In this document: positions 1 to 9,346 of the stretch, one piece after another
Layout of the letters: each line of letters opens with the position of its first letter
Position numbering within the stretch: position 1 is the stretch's first letter
NCBI GenBank assembly: GCA_003169975.1
Contig: PNAA01000059.1
Span: 22,611-86,610, forward strand
Direction: 5' to 3'
Length of the DNA: 64,000 nucleotides
Origin: Spartobacteria bacterium
Lineage (GTDB): Bacteria > Verrucomicrobiota > Verrucomicrobiia > Chthoniobacterales > UBA10450
Made by a program: the position numbers and the translations under genes
The notes under the pieces: generated by a model
Told to the model about the DNA's origin: nothing
Databases searched by the model: none
What the model saw: only the letters and a program-made list of their open reading frames with translations

Positions 1-1780
1 GCCGCGCTGCGTCCACTTCGCCCGCTTTCAGTTCGGCACGGGCGAGAAGGAAATGCGCCTTGGCGTCGTTAGGCGAAAGCTCGACTGCGTGCTGGAGGAA
101 ATTGATGGCAAGCGTCCAGCGACCCTCCTCGAGCGCAAGGACGCCAAGGTTATTGTAGGCGCCGGTGTTCGTCGGATCGAGGCGCACCGTGGCCAGATAA
201 AAATCACCCGCGGCCTCCCTCTTGCCCTCAGCGTGGCAAAGATTACCGAGCGCGAAATTGATCCCCGCGTTGGCCGGGGAATAGGCGTAAGCCAGCTCGA
301 GCTTCTGCCGGGCCAGCCTCAGATTGTTGCTTTCTAGTGCCCGCACGCCGGAGTTGTAGCTGTCGAGCGACCAAAACGTCGGATTCTTTTGCGGCAGCGA
401 AACGAAGGCCGTGCTCGCGATGAGCAGCAGGAGAAAAATGACCGCTTCGCGATAGCGCGCGGTCGCGATTTCTCGCCAGAGCGTCCAAAGGCCGAAGGCC
501 GCAAAGACCAAAAGCCCCGGAACCGACGCGAGACGGTAACGCTCGGTCACAAAGACCGACAGCAACGAGACCATGTGCAGCAGCACGGCGGCGGCAACCC
601 AGCGCGACGCCGGAATTTTCCAGCAGGCCAGGAGCAGACCCGGCAAAGCGAGCGCGGCGACGAAGCCAAAACTTAATCCCGGAAAGATGATCCCCTCATC
701 CCTTAAAGCCGTGATGATGCTGAGGTCGTCGTATTGGAATGCGTTCCAGAAATTCCTGATCTTGATCCCGAGCAGCCTGACCCAGGCCAGCGGATGACCC
801 TGGACCCAGGCACGGGCCTTCTGGGACCAGAAGGCAGAGACCGCCGAGCGCTTAAGCGGATGCCCGGCCACCTTCTCAGCAGCCGCGATCGAGTCCTTCA
901 GCATCGCCTGTTGTCCGGCGTGCAGACCGGGCGGGAATTTCGGATAGCCGTTGGCTATCGGGTTATTCCCGATCCAAAAATTGACGCCGCTGTGGGCGGA
1001 AAGAAATACCGGGTCGCGTGCTACGAAGCAGTTATGGATCCACGCGGGCGACGCCCCGACAAAAACGCCGGCAATCACCATCACTGCACCGATGATCCGA
1101 TGAGAGGGGGGAGCAACCCAGCGCAGGAAGAGCGCAGCGAGCACGAGTGGAACGAGAAACAAGATCGTCGCGATACCCATGGCGGTGAAGCCGATCAACA
1201 CCCCAAAGAGCAGGGTCTTCCAGAGCGCCGGGGCCTGGCGGCGTTTGACGACCTGCCAGACAACGAACCAGAAGACGAAGACCAGCCACGCCGTCGGCAT
1301 CAGGATGACAGAGTAGCCTTGGGCTGGCTGAAAGAATGCCCACCCGACCGCCGCCAGGATGCCGATAACATTCGTGGGTCGTTTCGCAAGGCCGGAAGGC
1401 GATTTCTCTTCCGCAGAATCGGTCACACCAGGCCCGGGAAAGACCAGCGCGCTCAATTGGTACAAAAGGACCGCCGTGCCGCCTTCGCAACCAGCCTGGA
1501 GCAACCCGGGAACAAAAGGGCTATACCCGCAAACCTTATAGATCGCGGCAAGTAAATAAGCGTAAAGCGGCAAACCGTAGAAGGCCGTGTGCTCGCTCCA
1601 GTTCCCGCGCAGGATCCGCAACGCCCAGTCATTGTAAAACTGCATGTCTCCGGCGGTCGGCAGCAGAAACTGACTGTCGGTCAATCTGACCAGAACGATC
1701 AAGCGAAGGACAAAGACGCCCAGGAAGAGGTAAACGCCGGGCGTCACAGCCCGGAGCGAGGTTTTACTTGGAAGGTTCAT
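1..1780 (-). CDS. GT-C membrane glycosyltransferase with C-terminal TPRs (3' end off window)
   Basis: I translated this gene by eye from an ATG at 1780-1778; it runs off the left edge. The N-terminus (MNLPSKTSLRAVTPGVYLFL) leads into hydrophobic segments with the look of a GT39/PMT-type GT-C fold (an early GDMQFYNDW acidic motif). The far end is in the same frame and reads as tetratricopeptide repeats (ELAYAYSPANAGINFALGN, then NNLGVLALEEGRW). This is the same architecture as the protein at 3343-5403. The likely role is polyprenyl-linked sugar transfer to envelope proteins at the inner membrane. It is divergent from the pilin-like genes, which are plausible substrates; that link is inference. 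The product has at least 593 residues. Confidence 0.75.
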   Translation of the reverse strand, partial: MNLPSKTSLRAVTPGVYLFLGVFVLRLIVLVRLTDSQFLLPTAGDMQFYNDWALRILRGNWSEHTAFYGLPLYAYLLAAIYKVCGYSPFVPGLLQAGCEGGTAVLLYQLSALVFPGPGVTDSAEEKSPSGLAKRPTNVIGILAAVGWAFFQPAQGYSVILMPTAWLVFVFWFVVWQVVKRRQAPALWKTLLFGVLIGFTAMGIATILFLVPLVLAALFLRWVAPPSHRIIGAVMVIAGVFVGASPAWIHNCFVARDPVFLSAHSGVNFWIGNNPIANGYPKFPPGLHAGQQAMLKDSIAAAEKVAGHPLKRSAVSAFWSQKARAWVQGHPLAWVRLLGIKIRNFWNAFQYDDLSIITALRDEGIIFPGLSFGFVAALALPGLLLACWKIPASRWVAAAVLLHMVSLLSVFVTERYRLASVPGLLVFAAFGLWTLWREIATARYREAVIFLLLLIASTAFVSLPQKNPTFWSLDSYNSGVRALESNNLRLARQKLELAYAYSPANAGINFALGNLCHAEGKREAAGDFYLATVRLDPTNTGAYNNLGVLALEEGRWTLAINFLQHAVELSPNDAKAHFLLARAELKAGEVDAAR

Positions 1781-2047
1781 CGCGCGCAGTCGAAGTCGAA
1801 AGGGTCGGTGTGGCAGCCATCAGTTTCGTGGGCTCGTTGGTTCCAATTCAAAACCGGACGCTGTGGAAGAAAAACCTCGCGCTGTCGTCCGGCAGTCCCT
1901 TCTCCCCGCGCCCGGGGGAAATGCGTCCCAGGCTCTAAGTATCGTGAAATCACGCGGGTTGGCATCAACGCTGCTCTTTAAGAAGGCAATCCGCGATGGA
2001 ACGGCGGACGCAATCAAAACAAACAAACCAGAAAGATAGCAAATAGT
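1781..2047. other. Divergent intergenic region upstream of first pilin gene
   Basis: No gene is supported here. From about 1940 the sequence is repeated, with changes, at about 2680-2778 in front of the second pilin gene, so the 5' regulatory region was duplicated with the gene. The last 30 bases before the ATG at 2048 are A-rich (caaacaaaccagaaagatag) and show no good Shine-Dalgarno sequence. Confidence 0.5.
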
Positions 2048-2449
2048 ATGTTACAAAAACTCAGCAAGAACCGCGGGGGCTTCACCCTTGTGGAAATCAT
2101 GATCGTGGTCGCGATCATCGCCTTGTTGGCCGCCATCGCCGTCCCGGGATTTCTCCGGGCCCGCAAGCGCGCCCAGGCGAGCCGCGTCCTGAACGATCTG
2201 CGCTTGATCGACTCTGCGGTTGATCAATACGCAATCGAAAACAACAAGACAACCGGTTCGGTTGTCCCCGTGACGGCCTGGACCTCTTACATGAAGCAGG
2301 GTACCCTGCTTTACAACACCGGCCAGGACATGTTCGGCAACAACTACAACGCCCAGACTGTTGATAGCTTGCCGAAAGTTCCGCTCGCTACCTGGAACAC
2401 CTTGTCCGACGTGGCGGGGACAACGTTCTTCTCGCCTTACGGGCCTTAG
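2048..2449 (+). CDS. Type IV pilin/pseudopilin-like protein, copy 1
   Basis: The 133-residue protein has a short basic leader and the class III signal G-FTLVE with Glu at +5 of the mature protein, then a hydrophobic helix (IMIVVAIIALLAAIAVPGF). This is the substrate pattern of prepilin peptidase, as in type IV pilins and type II secretion pseudopilins. The C-terminal part (TAWTSYMKQGTLLYNTGQDMFG) has a G/Q/D-rich segment similar to small verrucomicrobial and planctomycetal pseudopilins. No pilus assembly gene is nearby. Flanking GT-C/TPR proteins suggest, but do not show, that it is glycosylated. Confidence 0.9.
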   Translation: MLQKLSKNRGGFTLVEIMIVVAIIALLAAIAVPGFLRARKRAQASRVLNDLRLIDSAVDQYAIENNKTTGSVVPVTAWTSYMKQGTLLYNTGQDMFGNNYNAQTVDSLPKVPLATWNTLSDVAGTTFFSPYGP

Positions 2450-2778
2450 TCGGAAGCGTTCGATTCATACACCTGCCATCGCCAGAGCGGTGGCAGGCAA
2501 TGAGTCCGACGATTGGCCGCAAGCAAGGGTTGGCTTCACTTCCAACACTCCTTTCCCAGCCGCCAGAGCCCGCAGCCCACGCGAGGCGGCGATGTTTGTG
2601 CGTCCCGTTTCGTCGCGCGAAGCCGCCGCCGGAAGGACAGGGCTCCCCTGCTATCTGTTTCCTGGTTTGTGGACAATACCGTGAAAATCCGGCGGATTGG
2701 CATCAACACTGCTCCCAAAGGAAGGCGATCCGAGATGGGGAATGTCGGACGCAATCAAGACATCCAAAGACATCCAGC

Positions 2779-3180
2779 ATGTTACAGGAACTCAACAGAA
2801 ACCGCAGGGGCTTCACCCTTGTGGAAATCATGATCGTGGTCGCGATCATCGCCTTGTTGGCCGCCATCGCCGTCCCGGGATTTCTCCGGGCCCGCAAGCG
2901 CGCCCAGGCGAGCCGCACCCTGAACGATCTTCGCTCGATCGACTATGCGGTTGATCAGTATGCAATCGAAACCAACAGGGCAACCGGAGCCAGTGTCCCC
3001 GTGACGGCCTGGACCTCTTACATGAAGCAGGGTTCCCTGCTTTATAACACCGGCCAGGATATGTTTGGGCAAGCTTACGGCCCGCAGACTGTTGATAGCC
3101 TGCCGAGAATTCCACTCACCACCTGGAGCACCTTGTCCGACGTGGCGGGAACAACGTTCTTCTCGCCCTATGGGCCTTAA
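2779..3180 (+). CDS. Type IV pilin/pseudopilin-like protein, copy 2
   Basis: This is a tandem paralogue of the gene at 2048, also 133 residues. The prepilin signal and N-terminal helix are identical, and most differences lie in the middle (for example TNRATGASVPV against NNKTTGSVVPV). The start is the ATG at 2779, which aligns with copy 1; an upstream in-frame extension to 2500 is not conserved and is rejected. Differences concentrated in the exposed half fit diversification after a recent duplication. Confidence 0.9.
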   Translation: MLQELNRNRRGFTLVEIMIVVAIIALLAAIAVPGFLRARKRAQASRTLNDLRSIDYAVDQYAIETNRATGASVPVTAWTSYMKQGSLLYNTGQDMFGQAYGPQTVDSLPRIPLTTWSTLSDVAGTTFFSPYGP

Positions 3181-3342
3181 TCAGAAGCGTAGGATTCATA
3201 CACCTGCTATCGCCCGAGCAGTTGCAAGCAATGAGTCGCGCAGATTGTCGCGAGAAGGTTCGATGCCTGCTTCAATTTGAACACCCTTTCGCCGGCCGTC
3301 AGAGCCCACATCCGCCTCGGAGCGGCGACGCTCGCCCAGCGC

Positions 3343-5403
3343 ATGGCGCCCATCCTGCGCTCCGATTGGTGGCGTGCGCTTTTTCTTTTGCTTATCGCCA
3401 TCGTGGTTCGAGCACCCTCGCTCTCCGGCGAATTCCTCTGGGATGACGAATACCTCGCGCGCGACAGCCCCTTCATCAAAAGTCCGCTCCTCGCGCTTGA
3501 GGTCTTCCGGCACCATCTCTTCCCGGACTCCTTCTCCGGGCACTACCGGCCGCTCCAGAACCTCTCGTTCATGGCCGACTACTTTTTCTGGAATAACAAC
3601 ACCTTCGGCTTTCATCTCACCAATCTGCTCCTGCACGCCGGGAGCGCAGTCATGCTCTACTTTTTGGTCAAGCGTTTGCTGCAAGCGGCGCGTGACGCGG
3701 CCTGGCTCCGGGACAAATCGAACTTCATTTCGGATCTGGCGTTCTTCACCGCTCTCCTCTGGGCCGTGCATCCCGTCCATAGCGCGGCGGTCGATTACAT
3801 CTCTGGTCGGGCCGATAGCCTCGCTTTCCTCTTTGCTTCGAGCGCATGGTACCTGGTCTTTCGCGCGCGCGAACTGAAGCTGGGAGCCGCCCGCAACCTT
3901 CTCTTTCTCTCGGCCGCGCTCCTCGGTCTCCTCGCGCTCTGTTCCCGCGAAACGGCCGGCCTTTGGTTGGTCATTTTTCTTTTCCACACTCTGTTCTTCG
4001 ATCCCAAAATCAGCCGCCGGGGCAAGACCTGGTCAGTCGCCATTTGCGTTGCTCTGTTTGCTCTTTACTTGGGACTTCGGCAGTTACCCCCGGCGCGATC
4101 AGGACCTGGTCCGTCGGAAGGTTGGGGCGCGCCGGTGCGCGCCGTGTTGATGCTTCGGTCGCTGGGTGATTATGGGCGGCTGATGATTTTTCCGGCCAAT
4201 CTGCACATGGAGCGCACGGTAGTGGATGGAGACAACTACCGCAGCCACACCACTTGGGAGAATTCCGTCGCGACGGAATACCTTTCGATTGCCGGATTGA
4301 TCTTCGCCTTCCTGCTCATCGCTGGTTGCTGCTGGCGCGGGAACGGCCGGTCTTTGCGAATCTTTGGCGCAAGCTGGTTCATGATCGGCTATCTGCCCAC
4401 GTCGAACATTGTGGAACTGAACGCGACTTCCGCCGAACACTGGCTTTACCTGCCCAGCGCCGGCCTGCTGATTTTTCTCGCTGGCTGCGTGCTCGACCTC
4501 CCGGCGCGCTATCGCACGTCACTCGCCGCTCTTGCCTGCCTCGCGGCCGGCGGCCTGAGCATCCGCAGCGCACTACGCAGCAGCGACTGGGTGACACCCG
4601 AAGTCTTTTACGAGCGAACAATCGCTGCCGGCGGCGACAGCATGCGGGTCAGCGGAAATCTGGCCGAGCTTTACACCCGCCGCGGTCAACTCGTGAAGGC
4701 GGAATCTCTTCTTCGCAAAGTGCTCGCGGGCACCCCCGATTTTCCGGTGGCCCGCAATAACCTGGCGCGCGTCTACTTCGAAGAAGGCAAGACCAAGGAG
4801 GCCGAAGCTCTCTTCGCCGATTCGGCCAAACATTCCGTCGAGGCGAGCAAGACCTATCCGCGCACTTGGATTGCGGTGCTGAATTTCGCGCATCTTCTGC
4901 ATGCCACCCAGCGCGACGATGAAGCGCTCTCCGCCTTGGAAAGAGCCCGCACCGATTATCCAGAAGTTTGGGAAATCGTTAGTCTGGAGGCCGAATTGCT
5001 CCGCCAAAAGAAAAAGTCGGCCGCGGCCTTCGATCTCGTCTCGGATTTTGCGCGGGATCACTGGTGGCACTACGGCGCAGCGCTGGCCCTGGGCCGGCTT
5101 TACGCAGAAGCGGGCGACGCGGATCGCGCCGTCGAAGCCCTCCGCACGGCGAGCTGGCTCGACTTGCACGAGGTTGACGCCCTTAATTTAATCGCGCAGA
5201 TGCGCCTCCGCCAAAATCGTCTGGTCGAGGCTTATCGCGCGCAGAAGCGGGCGGTGGCGCGGCAGCCAGACGCGCCCCTCCAATACGCTTTGCTCTCGGA
5301 TATCCTGGAAAAAATGGGGCAGAAGGCCGAGGCCAAAGACGCCATCGCTCAGGTCGCGCGCCTCGAAGCGATCGGCCGCCCCTCCCGCGCGCTCCCGAAC
5401 TAA
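3343..5403 (+). CDS. TMTC-like membrane protein: GT-C glycosyltransferase plus TPRs
   Basis: About 686 residues. The N-terminal two thirds is polytopic, with the early acidic loop FLWDDEYLARD and the segment HYRPLQNLSFMADYFFW typical of TMTC/DUF1736-type O-mannosyltransferase-like proteins. The C-terminus carries several TPRs (NLAELYTRRGQLVKAESLLR, NNLARVYFEEGKTKEAEALF). I prefer the ATG at 3343 over the TTG at 3277, because the interval between them is the tail of the duplicated pilin unit. The protein would transfer lipid-linked sugar on the periplasmic side of the membrane, with the TPRs recruiting substrate. Its place just after two pilin genes suggests pilin modification (inference). Confidence 0.85.
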   Translation: MAPILRSDWWRALFLLLIAIVVRAPSLSGEFLWDDEYLARDSPFIKSPLLALEVFRHHLFPDSFSGHYRPLQNLSFMADYFFWNNNTFGFHLTNLLLHAGSAVMLYFLVKRLLQAARDAAWLRDKSNFISDLAFFTALLWAVHPVHSAAVDYISGRADSLAFLFASSAWYLVFRARELKLGAARNLLFLSAALLGLLALCSRETAGLWLVIFLFHTLFFDPKISRRGKTWSVAICVALFALYLGLRQLPPARSGPGPSEGWGAPVRAVLMLRSLGDYGRLMIFPANLHMERTVVDGDNYRSHTTWENSVATEYLSIAGLIFAFLLIAGCCWRGNGRSLRIFGASWFMIGYLPTSNIVELNATSAEHWLYLPSAGLLIFLAGCVLDLPARYRTSLAALACLAAGGLSIRSALRSSDWVTPEVFYERTIAAGGDSMRVSGNLAELYTRRGQLVKAESLLRKVLAGTPDFPVARNNLARVYFEEGKTKEAEALFADSAKHSVEASKTYPRTWIAVLNFAHLLHATQRDDEALSALERARTDYPEVWEIVSLEAELLRQKKKSAAAFDLVSDFARDHWWHYGAALALGRLYAEAGDADRAVEALRTASWLDLHEVDALNLIAQMRLRQNRLVEAYRAQKRAVARQPDAPLQYALLSDILEKMGQKAEAKDAIAQVARLEAIGRPSRALPN

Positions 5404-5478
5404 CCGCCGCCCGCGGCGACTCGCGGGATTGACAGTCGAGTCCGCCCCGCTACTATCGGCGGCTCCCAGCCGCGGCTT

Positions 5479-6480
5479 ATGGAAGCGAGAATTCTCACCG
5501 ATAAAGACGTCAATCTCGCGTCGCTCCTCGACAAAACCTGCGCGGTCATCGGCTACGGCGCGCAGGGTCGGGCTCACGCGCTGAACCTGCGCGACAGCGG
5601 GATCCCGGTCATCATCGGTCTGCTCCCCAAGAGCCGGTCCCGGGTAACGGCGCGCCAAGATGGACTCCGCCTAACGACGACAGCCGCGGCCGTGCGCCGG
5701 GCCGATGTCATTTTTGTCGCTCTGCCCGACACGGAAATGGCCGGGGTCTACCAGGTCGACATCGCGCCGCATCTCCGCCCGGGACAGACGCTCCTTTTTG
5801 CGCACGGCTTCGCCATTCACTACCGAACGATCATTCCGCCTAACGACGTCAACGTGATCATGGTCGCGCCGAAGGGGCTCGGGCCCATGGTCCGCGCGCA
5901 GTTCGTCGAAGGCAAAGGCGTGCCTTGTGTCGTCGCGATTCAGCAGGACGCGAACGGACATGCGCGCCAGTTGGCGCTCGCTTATGCCAAAGCCATCGGC
6001 GGCACCCGCGCCGGTGTCGTCGAGACGACTTTCCAGGAAGAAACCGAAGCCGATTTGTTCGCCGAGCAGGCCGTCTTATGCGGGGGAATGAGCGCGCTGG
6101 TCCAGGCCGGATTTGAGACCCTGGTGGAGGCGGGTTACCAACCGGAGATGGCCTATTTCGAATGCCTGCATGAGTTGAAGTTTATCGTGGATTTGATGCA
6201 TCGCGCCGGTATCAGCGGGATGCGGGAGCGAATTTCGGAGACCGCCAAATGGGGCGATATCTCCGTTGGTCCAAAGATCATCGACGAGAGCGTCAAATTA
6301 CGAATGAAAGAAGCGCTCCTGAAGATCCGCCGCGGGAAATTTGCGCAAGAATGGCTTCGCGAGACAGCCACGGGACGCAAGCGTTACCAGCGCCTGTTGG
6401 ATAAAGGTCAGGCCGAACCGATCGAGCAAGTCGGCGCGCGCCTCCGCAGCCTGATGCCCTGGCTCGATGAAAAATCCTAG
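5479..6480 (+). CDS. ilvC: Ketol-acid reductoisomerase, divergent class I
   Basis: The 333-residue length fits class I KARI, the second enzyme of branched-chain amino acid synthesis (acetolactate isomerisation and NADPH-dependent reduction). The Mg-binding acids D192/E196 (EADLFAEQ) and E228/E232 (FECLHELK) and the histidine H109 (FAHGF) are present. The cofactor side is unusual: the nucleotide loop is GYGAQGRAHA rather than the usual GYGSQGHAHA, and the phosphate-binding segment reads GLLPKSRS rather than GLREGS. A GPMVR replaces the usual GHLVR. No other ilv gene is adjacent. It may be the working enzyme of this lineage or a paralogue with altered cofactor use. Confidence 0.88.
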   Translation: MEARILTDKDVNLASLLDKTCAVIGYGAQGRAHALNLRDSGIPVIIGLLPKSRSRVTARQDGLRLTTTAAAVRRADVIFVALPDTEMAGVYQVDIAPHLRPGQTLLFAHGFAIHYRTIIPPNDVNVIMVAPKGLGPMVRAQFVEGKGVPCVVAIQQDANGHARQLALAYAKAIGGTRAGVVETTFQEETEADLFAEQAVLCGGMSALVQAGFETLVEAGYQPEMAYFECLHELKFIVDLMHRAGISGMRERISETAKWGDISVGPKIIDESVKLRMKEALLKIRRGKFAQEWLRETATGRKRYQRLLDKGQAEPIEQVGARLRSLMPWLDEKS

Positions 6481-6504
6481 GCGCGAAGGGACAGGCGCTT
6501 TCGC

Positions 6505-6816
6505 CTAACGCGGGCCTGACTCCGGGCCACGTCCAATAATCTGCATCGGTATCGTCGTCGTCGGGACCCCGGCCGAGAAATAAGCGATCGGTTTCGGGAT
6601 CGGCGAGGCGGAGGACATCACATAGAACACCACTCTTTTCTGCGCGGGCAGATCCTGCGCCATGTGGGGTCGGGCCACGCGGGATCGAGCAGTCGTCGCA
6701 GCCCGATCCGTATTCGGGCCGGCGAGCGCCGCTCCGCTCAACATGGTCCCAATGGTGAATCCCATCACGAAAAGAAACAAGCCGCGCAGATTGAACCATC
6801 CGCTTCTTGTTTTCAT
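6505..6816 (-). CDS. Small secreted protein of unknown function
   Basis: 103 residues. An N-terminal signal or anchor (LRGLFLFVMGFTIGTMLSGAALA) is followed by a polar region with PHMAQDLPAQKRVVFYVMSSASPIPKPI. I recognise no domain. It lies 70 bp downstream of the TPR gene that ends at 6887, on the same strand, and may be the last gene of the uvrA-TPR transcript. Confidence 0.55.
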   Translation of the reverse strand: MKTRSGWFNLRGLFLFVMGFTIGTMLSGAALAGPNTDRAATTARSRVARPHMAQDLPAQKRVVFYVMSSASPIPKPIAYFSAGVPTTTIPMQIIGRGPESGPR

Positions 6817-6886
6817 TCTCCAATCCTGCGCCCGTTAGCGGCCCGAAGGCAAGACGAATCTTCGGACTTTGAACCGGCCAAATCGC

Positions 6887-9346
6887 CTATTCATCCCAAA
6901 GGAAATGCTCGAGCCGCAGCTGCGTAAGCCGCGCTTTGGCCTCGTCGCTGCGCGTGCCTCCGACCGCGGCCAGTTTGCGGTAGACCGCGACCGCTGATTT
7001 CCAGTCATTCGCTTCCTCCAGCAAATGCGCGGCGTTGAAACCCGCTTTGTAAAACCAGAAGAATTCGTGCTGCACATCGGGCCGGGCGCCTTTCTCGATC
7101 ACTCCGTAGTAGGTCGCCAGGGCGCTGGCTTGATCGTTCAATTTCTCCAGCGCTTTTCCCTTTTTGAACTCCGCCTGGTTGCGCCAATGCGCCGGCACAC
7201 CCGGTTCGGTCGCAAGCTGATCGTAAAGTTCAATCGCGCGCCGGTAATTTTGCGGATCGGCCGCACCCATCTCGTAGAGAATGTCGCCTTTTCCACAGAG
7301 CGCTTCCCGGTCCTCAGCCGCCTTCGCATCGTTCTTCAGCACTTCGTCGTAAAGAGTCAGCGCCTCTCGATTTTTTCCCAGTCGCCGCTCGATCGCCGCC
7401 TCTTCATTGCGCGCGACCCACTTCAAGTCACCGTTTAGTTTCACCACCTGATCGAGCAACGCGAGCGCGTGATCGAGCGACTCCGCGCCCATGCTCGACA
7501 TCGCCGAACGCGCGGCGAAAAAGAGCGCTTTCTCGGCCAGCGGCCCGTCCGGTTTTTGCTGCGCCAGCAATTCGAATTGCGTCTGCGCGTTGGCAAAATC
7601 CTGTCGCCGAAAATAGGCCTCGGCGATTTTCATCCGCACCTCGGCGATAAAACGGGAATCCGGATATTGCTGGAGAAAATGGTTGGCCGCGGTGATGACC
7701 GGCGTTTCGTCGGCCGATGGCGTCGCGTCCTCGAGCCAGATCTGGAGATAATCAGCGTGCTCGAGCGCGGCCTGGGTCGGATGTCCTTGTCGCGCCTGCG
7801 CCAAATCCTTGCGCGCGGTTGCAATGTCCGGTTTCGAAGCATGGAACGCGAGTTCCGCCAGCGCCACCCATGCCTCGGAGACGCGCGGGCTTTGCGGAAA
7901 ATCGCGGATGAATTTTTGAAACGTCAGTCCGGCTTCCCCCTTCCCCTGCGCCGCCTGCGCGGCCCCTTCCTCGAGGAGAAGTTCTCCCTGAACGGCTTGC
8001 TTGGTGGGGTCGCTGCTGATCTTGCGGTAGTCAGCCGCAAACTCCTCGGCGCGATCGAGCCGCAGCCAGCAGAGCGCCGCGTTAAAGAGCGCGTCGCCCG
8101 ACACGGTGGGCGCTTGCAGCGCCAGTTGCTCGTAAATGGGCGCGGCCTGCGCGAGGCGCCCGCTGCGGTAATTCGCTTCCGCCATCAGCCATTCGACCTG
8201 CTCCAGGAACGCCGGGACGGAATTCTGCGCGCGGGCGGCTTCCGCGGCGGCGATCACCGGCTCCCACTGACCCTTCGCCAGGTGCAGGCGCGCCAGCTCC
8301 AGGTCCGCTTCGCCTAACGATGGCAAGCGCACCGCGCTCTCGCGCACTTGTGTCAGCAGTTCGATCGCCATTTCTTGGTTGCCGGAGCGAAGCTTGCTAC
8401 GGGCGAGATACCATTGCGCCAGTGCCCGCCGCGGCTCGGCCGGGTCGCGCATCCAGCGGTCGAGTTCCCTCGTCGACGGCTTGCGCTCCATCCGGTAAAG
8501 CTCGTCGAGCTTGGCAAAGATCGTGGGCAGCCCCGGGTCGTTAGGGTGATGATCGATGAATTCCTCGAGCGCGTCGTCGCCGGTTTCCGGCGTCTTCGCC
8601 TCCAGATGCGCGTCGGCGAGGGTGAAGAGAGTGGCGATCAGCAGCGGATGTGAAACATCCTCCGGCTTCGTCAAAATCACGGTCAGAGTTTCGATTGCCT
8701 TTTCGGGGTGAGCCTGCGCGAGGTTCAGCCGGCCAAACAAAAAGCGCTTCTCGTTACGCTCGGTCGCGCGCTGTGGTCTGGTCTCGCGGAGGAGACGATC
8801 AGCTGCCGCGAGATCGCCCTGTTGGATCAACAACTGGGCCACGCCTAACTTTGCCCGCACGCTCCATCCCGGCGCATTCTTCAGTTTTAAGAGCACGCGC
8901 AGGGCTTCATCCTTTTGGCCGAGCGCGCGCAACGCTTCCGCTTCTCCGAAGAGCGCCTCTGTCTGCCGCGGCGATTTTTCATTCCGCGTGATTGCCTGGT
9001 AGAACGGCAGTGCTTCCGCCCAGCGTGCGAGCGCCGCGAGGGCTTGGGCGTGCCAGAAGACGGCTTCTGGATCGTTCGTCAGGCTGGGGCTGGCAACAAC
9101 CTCGAGCGCGTCCGCGGGCCGACCCACCTGGACCAGCGCCTCCGCCAGCTTGCGCCGCGCAACCAGTTGCTCCGCGGCCGGCGGATTCTGGGCGAGCAAG
9201 GTTTTCAGCCGCTCGACCGCCACTTCCGGCACGCCATCACTCAGCGGCGCGATGGCCGCCTCCAGCACCGGGCTCTGTTGCCCGCGGCTCGTCGCCCCTA
9301 ACGAGAGCAGGACCGCGCCCAGGATGGCAAGAAATTTCCTACTCAT
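6887..9346 (-). CDS. Secreted or periplasmic TPR-repeat protein
   Basis: About 819 residues made of tetratricopeptide-like helical pairs after a signal peptide ([22 protein letters not shown]). Examples are EALFGEAEALRALGQKDEALRVL and RMKIAEAYFRRQDFANAQTQF. The start is the ATG at 9346, which overlaps the uvrA stop as ATGA and is followed by a proper signal sequence; the upstream in-frame extension is out-of-frame uvrA sequence. The overlap implies translational coupling to uvrA. The repeat spacing resembles YbgF/CpoB-type and outer-membrane assembly TPR proteins, but no partner is evident and a function cannot be assigned. Confidence 0.85.
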   Translation of the reverse strand: MSRKFLAILGAVLLSLGATSRGQQSPVLEAAIAPLSDGVPEVAVERLKTLLAQNPPAAEQLVARRKLAEALVQVGRPADALEVVASPSLTNDPEAVFWHAQALAALARWAEALPFYQAITRNEKSPRQTEALFGEAEALRALGQKDEALRVLLKLKNAPGWSVRAKLGVAQLLIQQGDLAAADRLLRETRPQRATERNEKRFLFGRLNLAQAHPEKAIETLTVILTKPEDVSHPLLIATLFTLADAHLEAKTPETGDDALEEFIDHHPNDPGLPTIFAKLDELYRMERKPSTRELDRWMRDPAEPRRALAQWYLARSKLRSGNQEMAIELLTQVRESAVRLPSLGEADLELARLHLAKGQWEPVIAAAEAARAQNSVPAFLEQVEWLMAEANYRSGRLAQAAPIYEQLALQAPTVSGDALFNAALCWLRLDRAEEFAADYRKISSDPTKQAVQGELLLEEGAAQAAQGKGEAGLTFQKFIRDFPQSPRVSEAWVALAELAFHASKPDIATARKDLAQARQGHPTQAALEHADYLQIWLEDATPSADETPVITAANHFLQQYPDSRFIAEVRMKIAEAYFRRQDFANAQTQFELLAQQKPDGPLAEKALFFAARSAMSSMGAESLDHALALLDQVVKLNGDLKWVARNEEAAIERRLGKNREALTLYDEVLKNDAKAAEDREALCGKGDILYEMGAADPQNYRRAIELYDQLATEPGVPAHWRNQAEFKKGKALEKLNDQASALATYYGVIEKGARPDVQHEFFWFYKAGFNAAHLLEEANDWKSAVAVYRKLAAVGGTRSDEAKARLTQLRLEHFLWDE

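Larger units (their letters stand above)
1940..3335 (+). repeat. Tandem duplication, about 735-bp unit carrying a pilin gene
   Basis: Unit 1 (about 1940-2600) and unit 2 (about 2680-3335) align through an upstream leader (TTGGCATCAAC at 1959 and 2697), the whole pilin ORF (ATGs 731 bp apart) and a downstream tail (GATTCATACACCTGC in both). The tail of unit 2 runs into the 5' end of the next gene, which helps decide that gene's start. Coding parts are much more alike than the tails. Confidence 0.85.

Noticed and set aside
734..1555. Long plus-strand reading frame
   Set aside because: It is antisense to the GT-C/TPR gene, whose minus-strand frame is protein-like from 1780 to 1; the plus frame has only charged low-complexity sequence.
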